This document shows, one piece after another, positions 57,094 to 64,000 of a stretch of 64,000 nucleotides of DNA. Position 1 is the stretch's first letter. Each line of letters opens with the position of its first letter. The DNA comes from Methanocaldococcus bathoardescens. Lineage in GTDB: Archaea; AGJL01; Methanococci; Methanococcales; Methanocaldococcaceae. Position numbers and translations under genes: made by a program. Location: assembly GCF_000739065.1 (NCBI RefSeq), contig NZ_CP009149.1:310001-374000 (forward strand). Reading direction: 5' to 3'. Below the pieces are notes generated by a model that worked only from the letters and a program-made list of their open reading frames with translations, was not told where the DNA came from and did no database searches.

Positions 57094-58366
57094 GTTTGAC
57101 CCGAGATTAAATACTGAAATTATTGAAAAATCAAAAGATGGTAATTATATAATCAAAGAAGTAGAGATTGAGCATTTAAAAATGAAATTTGAAACACCAT
57201 TTAAAGTTTTATACGGAAAGGAATTGCGTAAATATGTGGTAGATGGAATTGCTGAGGATATAGACAATCCAATATTTGAAATTGGTTCTTATATTTCAAA
57301 TCCAAGAAGCTTTAGAAAGTTGTTTAATATACTTGAAAATTATGGAAGTAATAGAGTATCAGAATTAAATAAGTTTTTTAAGCTTAAAGATGATTTGTAT
57401 AGTGCTTCACTAACCACAGTATCGGCAGTATTTTCAAGAAATCCTTTTGTTGAAAATAAGTTTAAGGATGATGTTTTACCTCCATTAGATATAGATAGCT
57501 ATGGAGTTTTGCTTGATTATATACATACAGCATCTAAGTCAATGATTTTAGTTCCAGATATACGAATAGAAAGTAGTAAAGGGAAGATTATTGATTTAGA
57601 AGATTATATAAAAATTATCGATGAAAGTGTGAAAATCTTATCTGAATTCAACAAAAAACCAATTTTTGTTCCAATTCAGATACAACTGAGTAAAAAGAAT
57701 ATGGAAAAGCTACTATGGCACTATAAAAGAAAAGGATACACAAACCTATGGATTAATTTCAATGCAAGCCATATTGGAGGAAGATATTTCTCAAGAGTTA
57801 GGACTTTAATTAGAATGATAGATAAAATAATTGGATTAAATAATGTAGTTCTTTATTATTCCCACATAAAAAGAGAGATAGACCCAAATATTAGTGATGA
57901 CTATGCATTAGCATCGGATATATTATCCCAATTTTTTGCATGTGATTTTATTGGAATAAATAGGGAGCCACAAATAGTGTTTGATATTCCAGAAGATAAA
58001 TTTAAGGAATACATTGCAAAGAAGGGATATAGTAACAAAGAAGAGTATCAACAAGATTTAAAACTTCATAAATCAAGAGTATTTGACCCAGAGAGTTATT
58101 ATTACTACAAAATTAATGCATACCCTCATAAATTACAGGTTGATAAAAATATTCTATTTAAAAAAGAGATTAACAACCTATATAACAGTTTTTTACTCTA
58201 TAAAGAGGTTGAGAACACAAAAAAGTTTGTTGAAGAGGAAAAGAAGGTTAAACCATACTTAAAAAATAAAAAGGCAGTTATAGAAGGAAATGTATTAAAT
58301 GAAATAATCCCAACAAGTGGAGAAGTAGGGATTTTGGATAAGTTACTGGATAAATTTAAAAAATAA
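57080..58366 (+). CDS. Island protein, possibly a TIM-barrel (tRNA-guanine-transglycosylase-like)
   Basis: A 428-residue protein without a firm family match. After an N-terminal segment (FDPRLNTEIIEKSKDGNY), alternating hydrophobic strands SMILVPDIRIES, KPIFVPIQIQLS, YTNLWINFNASHIGG, NVVLYYSHIKREIDP and FFACDFIGINREPQIVF suggest an alpha/beta barrel. The layout loosely recalls the TGT/DpdA superfamily, whose DNA members install deazaguanines, but the canonical zinc site (CxCxxC…H) is absent. The ATG at 57080 follows GTGGGGGAAATA and was chosen over 57017. It ends 17 bp before the methylase. Confidence 0.6.
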   Translation: MVESEFDPRLNTEIIEKSKDGNYIIKEVEIEHLKMKFETPFKVLYGKELRKYVVDGIAEDIDNPIFEIGSYISNPRSFRKLFNILENYGSNRVSELNKFFKLKDDLYSASLTTVSAVFSRNPFVENKFKDDVLPPLDIDSYGVLLDYIHTASKSMILVPDIRIESSKGKIIDLEDYIKIIDESVKILSEFNKKPIFVPIQIQLSKKNMEKLLWHYKRKGYTNLWINFNASHIGGRYFSRVRTLIRMIDKIIGLNNVVLYYSHIKREIDPNISDDYALASDILSQFFACDFIGINREPQIVFDIPEDKFKEYIAKKGYSNKEEYQQDLKLHKSRVFDPESYYYYKINAYPHKLQVDKNILFKKEINNLYNSFLLYKEVENTKKFVEEEKKVKPYLKNKKAVIEGNVLNEIIPTSGEVGILDKLLDKFKK

Positions 58367-58382
58367 TTTAATGGTGACAAAC

Positions 58383-61145
58383 ATGGAAGAATTTCCAATA
58401 AAGAGAGCATTTATTGAAGAAGTGTTTCCAGTTAAAGAGGTTAGTGAGGAATCAGCAAAGGAGAAAAACATTAGACATGGACATATCTCAACTTTACATA
58501 TATGGTGGGCAAGACGACCATTAGCATCTTCAAGGACTACAAGCTATGCGTCTTTAATTGAATATTCAGAGGAGAAAGAAGATGATATAAAGGATTTTAT
58601 AAAAGATTTAGCTAAATGGGAGAACTCAACAAATTCTGCAATTATTAAAAGAGCAAGGGAAGATATAAAAAAATCTTTGGGATATGTACCGAGAGTTTTA
58701 GACCCATTTTCAGGGGGAGGGGCAATTCCTTTGGAGTGTTTAAGATTAGGATGTGAAGTTTATGCCAATGATTACAATCCTGTAGCTGTTTTGATATTAA
58801 AGGCAGTTTTAGAATATCCACAAAAATATGGAAGAAAAAAGAGCATAGAGACTATGGAAAACAAAGATTCTTATGAGGACACTAAAAAATGGAAGAGTAT
58901 TCTTAAGTATGATACTGATGATAAAAATCCACTACTTGAAGATGTTAAAAAGTGGGGGAATTATGTTTTAGAGGAAGCAAAGAAAGAGATTGGGAGATTC
59001 TATCCTGTTGATGAAGATGGTTCAATTCCAGTTGGTTATATTTGGGCAAGAACAGTTCCATGCCAAAATCCTTCTTGTAATGCTGAGATTCCATTGATGA
59101 GACAGTTTTGGTTGGCAAAGAAGAGTAATAAAAAAGTGGCATTGTATCCTTATGTTGAAGATGGAGAGGCTAAGTTTAAAATTGTTGGAGATGGATATGA
59201 GAAGATGCCAGATGATTTTGACCCATCAAAAGGGACTGTTAAGAGGGCAATAGTTACATGTCCAGTTTGTGGCTCTGTTATTGATGCAAAGACATTGAGG
59301 AATTTGTTTAAAGAGGGGAAGAGTGGAGAGAGATTAGTTGCTGTTGTTTTACACAATCCAAAGGAGAGAGGTAAAAAATACAGAGTAGCAACTGAGATGG
59401 ATGTTGAGATTTTCAAAGAGGCAGAGATATATTTGGAGAAGAAGAGAGAGGAGTTTATTGATAAGTGGGGATTCGACCCTGTGCCTGATGAACCTTTACC
59501 ACCAAAAGGAACATTAGGATTTAGAGTTCAAGGATATGGAATGGATAAGTGGGAAGATTTATTCAATGCAAGGCAGAAATTGGCATTGATTACTTTTATG
59601 GATAAGATTAGAGAAGCTTATTATAAAATTTTGGAAGAATTAAAGGATAGAGAGAATATTGAAGATAAGGAAGATTATGCTAAAGCAATTGTTACATATT
59701 TGGCTTTTGGACTGGATAGATTAGCAGATTACAATTCTAATTTAACAGTTTGGGCAGTTGCGGGAGAATTTATTGCACATACTTTTGGAAGACAAGCATT
59801 ACCTATGGTGTGGGACTATTTTGAACTTAATCCTTGGAGTTCTGCTACTGGTGATTGGAATTCTGCGATGGATTGGATAATCTCTGTCTTAGAACATCTC
59901 TCTCAAATTTCACCAACAGAAAATAATTCCATACCAAAAGTAACCCATTCATCAGCAATATCTCTTCCATACCCTGATAATTTCTTTGATGCTGTTTTTA
60001 CAGACCCTCCATATTATGACAATGTTCCCTATTCCTATCTCTCTGACTTCTTCTACGTTTGGTTAAAAAGAACCATTGGAGATTTATACCCAGATTTATT
60101 CTCAACTCCACTAACACCAAAATCTCAAGAAATTGTTGCCTATACTCACAACAAATCATGGGAAGATGCAAAAAAATTCTTTGAAGAAAACCTAAAAAAG
60201 GCATTCAAGGAAATTTATAGAGTATTAAAACCAAATGGAATAGCAGTTATTGTCTATGCACATAAAACAACAGAAGGATGGGAGACAATTATAAATGCTC
60301 TCTTAGAATCTGGCTTAGTTATTACAGCAAGTTATCCAATACACACTGAAATGAAAGCTCGACTAAGAGCAAAGGAATCAGCCGCATTGGCATCATCAAT
60401 CTACATTGTAGCAAGAAAGATGCAAAAAGAAGAAATTGGCTGGCTAAATGAAGTTAAAGAAGAAATTAAAAAGCACTTACACAAAAAACTTGACAAACTT
60501 TGGGAGGAGGGAATTGGAGGGGCTGACTTCTTCATCTCTGCAATTGGTTCTGCAATTGAAATCTTTGGAAGATACAACAAAATCATGGACTATGAAGGAA
60601 ATGAGATAAAAGGAGATAAACTCCTTGAATATGTTAGAGAGATTGTAACTGACTATGCAGTTAAACAAATCATCCACAATGGCTTTGCAGATGAACTCTC
60701 TCCATTGTCAAGATTCTATCTCCTCTACAGATGGAGTTATGGTACATCAAAAGTCATATTTGATGAGGCAAGAAAATTAGCTCAGAGTGTTGGCTTAAAC
60801 TTAGAAAAAGAATGGAACAAAGGATTCATAAAGAAAGATAAAGAATACATCTACCTCTTAGGACCTCATGAAAGAAAGTTGGAAGAGTTGAAAGAACCAA
60901 AAGATTTAGTTGATGTTTTACACAAAGTTTTAAAACTCTGGGAGAAGGGAGATAGGGAAGGCATAATAAAAACTCTCCAAGAAACAAACTACTTAAAAGA
61001 CAGTTTCTTCAAATTTGCCCAAGCAATATCTGAAACTCTACCAAAAGACAGCAAAGAGAAAAAACTACTCGATGGATTCTTAGTTGGTAGGGAAAACATC
61101 ATAAAATCAGCAAAGGATGAAAAACTTGATAAATGGATTAAATAA
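58383..61145 (+). CDS. DUF1156 adenine-specific-type DNA methyltransferase
   Basis: A 920-residue methylase. The DUF1156 N-terminus reads HGHISTLHIWWARRPLASSR; the AdoMet motif is VLDPFSGGGAIPLECLRLGC near residue 108, with YANDYNPVAVLILKA; and the catalytic motif is VFTDPPYYDNVPYS near residue 538. Zinc clusters CQNPSCNAEIPL and CPVCGSVI lie between. DPPY favours N6-adenine. It is paired with a DUF499 ATPase downstream. The ATG at 58383 follows GGTGACAAAC. Base use shifts near 59870, from G-ending (ttg, agg, gag) to C-ending (ctc, atc, tac) codons. Confidence 0.9.
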   Translation: MEEFPIKRAFIEEVFPVKEVSEESAKEKNIRHGHISTLHIWWARRPLASSRTTSYASLIEYSEEKEDDIKDFIKDLAKWENSTNSAIIKRAREDIKKSLGYVPRVLDPFSGGGAIPLECLRLGCEVYANDYNPVAVLILKAVLEYPQKYGRKKSIETMENKDSYEDTKKWKSILKYDTDDKNPLLEDVKKWGNYVLEEAKKEIGRFYPVDEDGSIPVGYIWARTVPCQNPSCNAEIPLMRQFWLAKKSNKKVALYPYVEDGEAKFKIVGDGYEKMPDDFDPSKGTVKRAIVTCPVCGSVIDAKTLRNLFKEGKSGERLVAVVLHNPKERGKKYRVATEMDVEIFKEAEIYLEKKREEFIDKWGFDPVPDEPLPPKGTLGFRVQGYGMDKWEDLFNARQKLALITFMDKIREAYYKILEELKDRENIEDKEDYAKAIVTYLAFGLDRLADYNSNLTVWAVAGEFIAHTFGRQALPMVWDYFELNPWSSATGDWNSAMDWIISVLEHLSQISPTENNSIPKVTHSSAISLPYPDNFFDAVFTDPPYYDNVPYSYLSDFFYVWLKRTIGDLYPDLFSTPLTPKSQEIVAYTHNKSWEDAKKFFEENLKKAFKEIYRVLKPNGIAVIVYAHKTTEGWETIINALLESGLVITASYPIHTEMKARLRAKESAALASSIYIVARKMQKEEIGWLNEVKEEIKKHLHKKLDKLWEEGIGGADFFISAIGSAIEIFGRYNKIMDYEGNEIKGDKLLEYVREIVTDYAVKQIIHNGFADELSPLSRFYLLYRWSYGTSKVIFDEARKLAQSVGLNLEKEWNKGFIKKDKEYIYLLGPHERKLEELKEPKDLVDVLHKVLKLWEKGDREGIIKTLQETNYLKDSFFKFAQAISETLPKDSKEKKLLDGFLVGRENIIKSAKDEKLDKWIK

Positions 61146-61164
61146 TATTAATATTGGTTATACT

Positions 61165-61581
61165 ATGGACGAAATGTTAGTAATATTTCTTTTATTATTT
61201 GGTATTCTCATAATAGGTTGTATTGTCTGTCATTCCAATACGCAAGTATCACAAATTCAAGTTGAACCAATATACTATAACATAACTCTAAATGCCACTT
61301 CAAAAGAGGACTTAGAAGAAATAAAATGCCATTTAAACAATATTGAAAATCAGTTGATGGTTATAAATCATAAAATAGACACAATAAACACAACTGTAAT
61401 TAACATCCAAAAAACTACAAATTACTACTTTGGATGTATTCTTACAATAAATGCTTATTTAGCACTTGAGATAATATTAAAAACTGTATTTAATGTTAGT
61501 ATAACTGCAAAAATTGCTGAAATAATAAAACTAAAAATTTTAATTCCGATACGTAAAAAAATTTCTAAAAAGAAAGATTAA
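61165..61581 (+). CDS. Small membrane protein with coiled coil
   Basis: A 138-residue protein. An N-terminal helix (MLVIFLLLFGILIIGCIVCH) would anchor it in the membrane. Residues 35-95 contain a coiled coil with NLNNIENQL-type heptads and NxT sequons, and a second hydrophobic segment LTINAYLALEIILKTV precedes a basic tail (RKKISKKKD). I do not recognise a family. The ribosome-binding site is weak. It sits between the methylase and the AAA ATPase of the island and could tether part of the complex. Confidence 0.6.
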   Translation: MDEMLVIFLLLFGILIIGCIVCHSNTQVSQIQVEPIYYNITLNATSKEDLEEIKCHLNNIENQLMVINHKIDTINTTVINIQKTTNYYFGCILTINAYLALEIILKTVFNVSITAKIAEIIKLKILIPIRKKISKKKD

Positions 61582-61612
61582 TTTTGTTATAAAACTCTGG
61601 TGGGGATTATAA

Positions 61613-62635
61613 ATGAAGTTCTACAATAGAGAAAAAGAATTACATTATCTAAAAACCTATGTCCAATTAGAACCAAACTCTATCTTATTCGTTTACGGCC
61701 CTAAATCTTCTGGAAAAACTACGGTAATGCTTAGAGTTATTGAAGAATTATCAAAAAGAGATGATTTGGTATTTTTTTACTACGATTTGAGAAAATATGC
61801 AACACCAACAAAGGAAGAATTTTTAAACATATTCTTTGAAAAAGGAGATAAAAAATACTTATTGAATAAGTTAGAGATTAACTTAAAAATATTTAAGTTA
61901 GGAATTGAAGAGAATTTTGACTTTAATAACTTATCTTTAAATGATGTCTTTGCTAAAATAAATGAGAGCATAAACGCAGTTATTAAAGATGGAAAAAAAC
62001 CAGTTTTAATTATAGATGAATTGCAGAAGTTAAAAAATATCTACTTTAACGGAGATGGAAAAGAAGGTAAATCACTATTAAATGAACTATTTAACTTATT
62101 TGTGCATTTAACTAAAGTAAGGCATCTATGCCATGTTATCTGCTTAACATCAGATACTTTATTTATTGAAGAGATTTACCGTAACTCAACCTTAAAAAAT
62201 ACTTCCGAATATTATCTAATTGATTGGTTAAGAAAAGGAACTATAAGGAATATTTTAAAAGAAGAAGGTTTTAGTGAAGAAGAGATTAATTATGCTTTGA
62301 ATTATCTATCTTTACCTTATGAAATCTCCCAGTTGATAAATAATAAAAAACTTGGCTTATCTGTTGAAGAAACTATAAAACAATGGATTAATGTTGAATC
62401 AGATGGTTTAAAATATCTAATTGACACTTCCGATTTAAATGAAGAAGAGATTTATAAAGTCCTTTCTAAATTTAGGAATGAAATAAAAATTGACTATAAA
62501 AAAGACGTTAAAAAAGAAGAGATGAAGTATATAAAATTTTTAATTGAGAATGAGATTTTGTTCTATGATGTTATAAATGGAATTATTAAGCCGACTTCGA
62601 TAATTGAGTGGCATGCTATAAGAGAAATCATTTAG
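61613..62635 (+). CDS. Archaeal AAA ATPase (PF01637 type)
   Basis: A 340-residue ATPase: Walker A is FVYGPKSSGKTTVMLRVIEE, Walker B is KKPVLIIDELQKLKN, and LIDWLRKGTIRNILKEEGFS is the lid with arginines. A winged-helix-like C-terminus ends GIIKPTSIIEWHAIREII. It lacks the DUF234 nuclease-like tail of the paralogue at 54373. The sequence coding its tail recurs 110 bp downstream (LIKPTSIIEWCAIKKVLK at 62702-62757) beyond a hairpin element. GGTGGGGATT precedes the ATG. Confidence 0.85.
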   Translation: MKFYNREKELHYLKTYVQLEPNSILFVYGPKSSGKTTVMLRVIEELSKRDDLVFFYYDLRKYATPTKEEFLNIFFEKGDKKYLLNKLEINLKIFKLGIEENFDFNNLSLNDVFAKINESINAVIKDGKKPVLIIDELQKLKNIYFNGDGKEGKSLLNELFNLFVHLTKVRHLCHVICLTSDTLFIEEIYRNSTLKNTSEYYLIDWLRKGTIRNILKEEGFSEEEINYALNYLSLPYEISQLINNKKLGLSVEETIKQWINVESDGLKYLIDTSDLNEEEIYKVLSKFRNEIKIDYKKDVKKEEMKYIKFLIENEILFYDVINGIIKPTSIIEWHAIREII

Positions 62636-62636
62636 A

Positions 62637-62757
62637 TTTACACCTCCGAGCGTTAGCGAGGAGGTGTTAGGGGATATAGCAATAGGGGGTGTCCCCCTAT
62701 GCTTATAAAGCCAACTTCGATAATTGAATGGTGTGCCATTAAAAAAGTTTTAAAATG
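62637..62757 (+). repeat. Hairpin element followed by a duplicated gene tail
   Basis: CACCTCC pairs with GGAGGTG across 62641-62666, and ATAGGGGG/CCCCCTAT with loop TGT fills 62682-62700. The first stem recurs in the taw3 element (37399) and the second in the CRISPR trailer (10163). Directly after, 62702-62757 reads LIKPTSIIEWCAIKKVLK and a TGA, nearly repeating the end of the ATPase gene (17 of about 24 preceding bases identical in a run). It looks like an insertion at the 3' end of a gene with a copy of the old tail left behind, or a deleted paralogue. Confidence 0.7.
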
Positions 62758-62792
62758 ATATATTCTGAATACAAATTAAAAGAGGGGGAATT

Positions 62793-64000
62793 ATGAAACC
62801 GTTCCACTTAATTGCAGTTCCACACAGAGACATCTTGAAAGGAAGACTAACAATGGACACATTTGCCGCTGATTTGTGGGAGGTCTATCAAAACAGAGGA
62901 GCTGAGGACTACAGAGACCCAGAACTATTCTTCAAAAAAACCTACTTAACTTCTGGATTAAAATCTCTAATAAAAATTGCTTCAAAGAGATTGAGAGGAG
63001 AAGGAGGAGACCCAATAATACAGATACAAACACCATTTGGGGGAGGAAAAACACATTCATTAATAGCCCTCTATCACACATTCAAAAATCCAGAAATTGC
63101 TAAAAAATACATAGAAGGAATAGAACCAATAAAAGCAAAGGTTATTACAATTGTTGGAACTGCAATAACTCCAGAGAAAGAAGATGACAAAATAACAGGA
63201 ACTCTATGGGGAGAGATTGAAAGACAGCTTGAAGGAGATATAAAAACCCTAAACTCACCAATATCTCCAGGAAGAGAGAAGTTGAGAGCGTTGCTAAAAA
63301 AGCATGAACCAGTTTTAATCTTAATGGATGAGGTTTTAGCGTATGTAGTGAAGGCAAGAGGAATCAAAGTTGGAGACACAAACTTAGCATCCCAAACAAT
63401 TGCATTCCTTCAAGAGCTAACTGAGACAGTTAAATCTCTTAGCAATACCCTTCTTGTCATGACCCTACCAGCAAGTGTTCTTGAATATGCAGATGAAGAA
63501 GTTGCAGAAGAACTATTAACAAAACTTCAAAAAGTTGCTGGAAGAGTAGAGAAAATCTACACTCCAGTAGCTGGAGAAGAAATCTATGAGGTTATAAGGA
63601 GAAGATTATTTCAAAGAATAGATGAGGAAGAAGTAAAGAATATTGTAGATGAGTTTATTGACTACTATGAAAGAGAGGGCATTTTAATAAACAAATCCCA
63701 ATACAGAGAAAAGATGATAAAAAGCTATCCGTTCCATCCTGAAGTTATTGACTTATTGCATCATAGATGGGGAAGTATTCCAACATTCCAAAGAACAAGA
63801 GGAGTTTTAAGAATCCTTTCCCTTGTTATTTATAAGCTGAGAGATTCACCAATCCCATTAATAAGACCATGTGATTTTGATTTAAGTTTTGGAGAGTTGG
63901 CAGAGGAGTTAATAAAGCATATTGGAAAAGAATACGAAAGTGTCTTATCAGCCGATATAACTGCAACAGACTCAAATGCAAAGAAAGTGGATGAATCACT
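62793..64000 (+). CDS. DUF499 ATPase (runs off the window)
   Basis: The first 402 residues of a DUF499 protein. MKPFHLIAVPHRDILKGRLT opens the family; Walker A is IQTPFGGGKTHSLIALYH near residue 78; Walker B is PVLILMDEVLAYVVKARG near 172; and LLVMTLPASVLEYADEE is sensor-like. DUF499 ATPases are encoded beside DUF1156 methylases in many bacteria and archaea. GAGGGGGAATT precedes the ATG at 62793. No stop occurs before the window ends. It is the third core component of the Hma-like module. Confidence 0.9.
   Translation, partial: MKPFHLIAVPHRDILKGRLTMDTFAADLWEVYQNRGAEDYRDPELFFKKTYLTSGLKSLIKIASKRLRGEGGDPIIQIQTPFGGGKTHSLIALYHTFKNPEIAKKYIEGIEPIKAKVITIVGTAITPEKEDDKITGTLWGEIERQLEGDIKTLNSPISPGREKLRALLKKHEPVLILMDEVLAYVVKARGIKVGDTNLASQTIAFLQELTETVKSLSNTLLVMTLPASVLEYADEEVAEELLTKLQKVAGRVEKIYTPVAGEEIYEVIRRRLFQRIDEEEVKNIVDEFIDYYEREGILINKSQYREKMIKSYPFHPEVIDLLHHRWGSIPTFQRTRGVLRILSLVIYKLRDSPIPLIRPCDFDLSFGELAEELIKHIGKEYESVLSADITATDSNAKKVDES

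Noticed and set aside
1-64000. tRNA and rRNA genes
   Set aside because: In such AT-rich DNA they stand out as GC-rich islands; the only GC-rich spots found are hairpin repeats without cloverleaf or rRNA motifs. Short C/D-box RNAs cannot be excluded by eye.

Overview
The window is AT-rich archaeal chromosome with short intergenic gaps, GGTGA/GTGAT-type ribosome-binding sites and TTTATATA-type promoters. Reverse gyrase, an archaeal MCM helicase, Hef, wybutosine enzymes, an AglB oligosaccharyltransferase and a CRISPR repeat of the kind known from Methanocaldococcus jannaschii point to a hyperthermophilic methanogen of the genus Methanocaldococcus. Gene order resembles blocks I remember from M. 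jannaschii (around MJ1294-1298, MJ1404-1408, MJ1486-1525, MJ1384-1385). The gene products are recognisably different in places: for example, reverse gyrase has no intein here. It is therefore probably a sister species. All family and locus assignments come from memory and from reading motifs, not from a search.

Layout. 1-9996: biotin genes (bioF partial, bioW), a PHP hydrolase, fumarase alpha, a four-CBS protein, pyrI, a DUF126 protein, a NOG1-type GTPase, an FAD oxidoreductase, an unknown protein and a PUA protein. 10136-11748: a CRISPR array with no cas genes, transcribed leftwards, with its AT-rich leader on the right. 11749-24079: purT, a radical SAM protein, an FAD oxidoreductase, mcm, pyrC, membrane and zinc-finger proteins, an AAA ATPase, a membrane SDH-type protease, DUF192 and M20 proteins. 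24081-26323: a type II restriction-modification locus resembling MjaV, with a broken regulator-like gene between methylase and endonuclease. 26349-50914: mostly housekeeping genes (fno, rnz, wecB, hef, an ABC exporter, taw3, rgy, a reductase, an antiporter, cbiE, crcB-DUF190, aglB, larC, trm56, a nitroreductase, a TatD-like hydrolase). Two exported, sequon-rich proteins also lie here, and they fit with wecB and aglB as parts of a glycosylated cell envelope.

50960-64000: a defence-like island all on the plus strand. It holds an SNF2 helicase with a DUF3883 nuclease-like tail, a DUF234 ATPase, a Panacea/SocA-like protein, an unknown protein, a possible TIM-barrel protein, a DUF1156 DNA methylase, a membrane coiled-coil protein, an AAA ATPase and a DUF499 ATPase running off the window. 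The helicase, methylase and DUF499 ATPase match the core of the helicase-methylase-ATPase (Hma-like) systems. The four middle genes are the least understood part.

A second theme is a family of small perfect hairpins, many with 3-nt loops. They occur in the CRISPR trailer, upstream of taw3, after the ATPase at 62635, upstream of the SDH protease, and in frame inside larC, where three tandem hairpins lie within an extra segment of about 36 codons. Two further inverted-repeat elements of about 110 bp overlap the 3' ends of fumA and of the NOG1/FAD-oxidoreductase pair.
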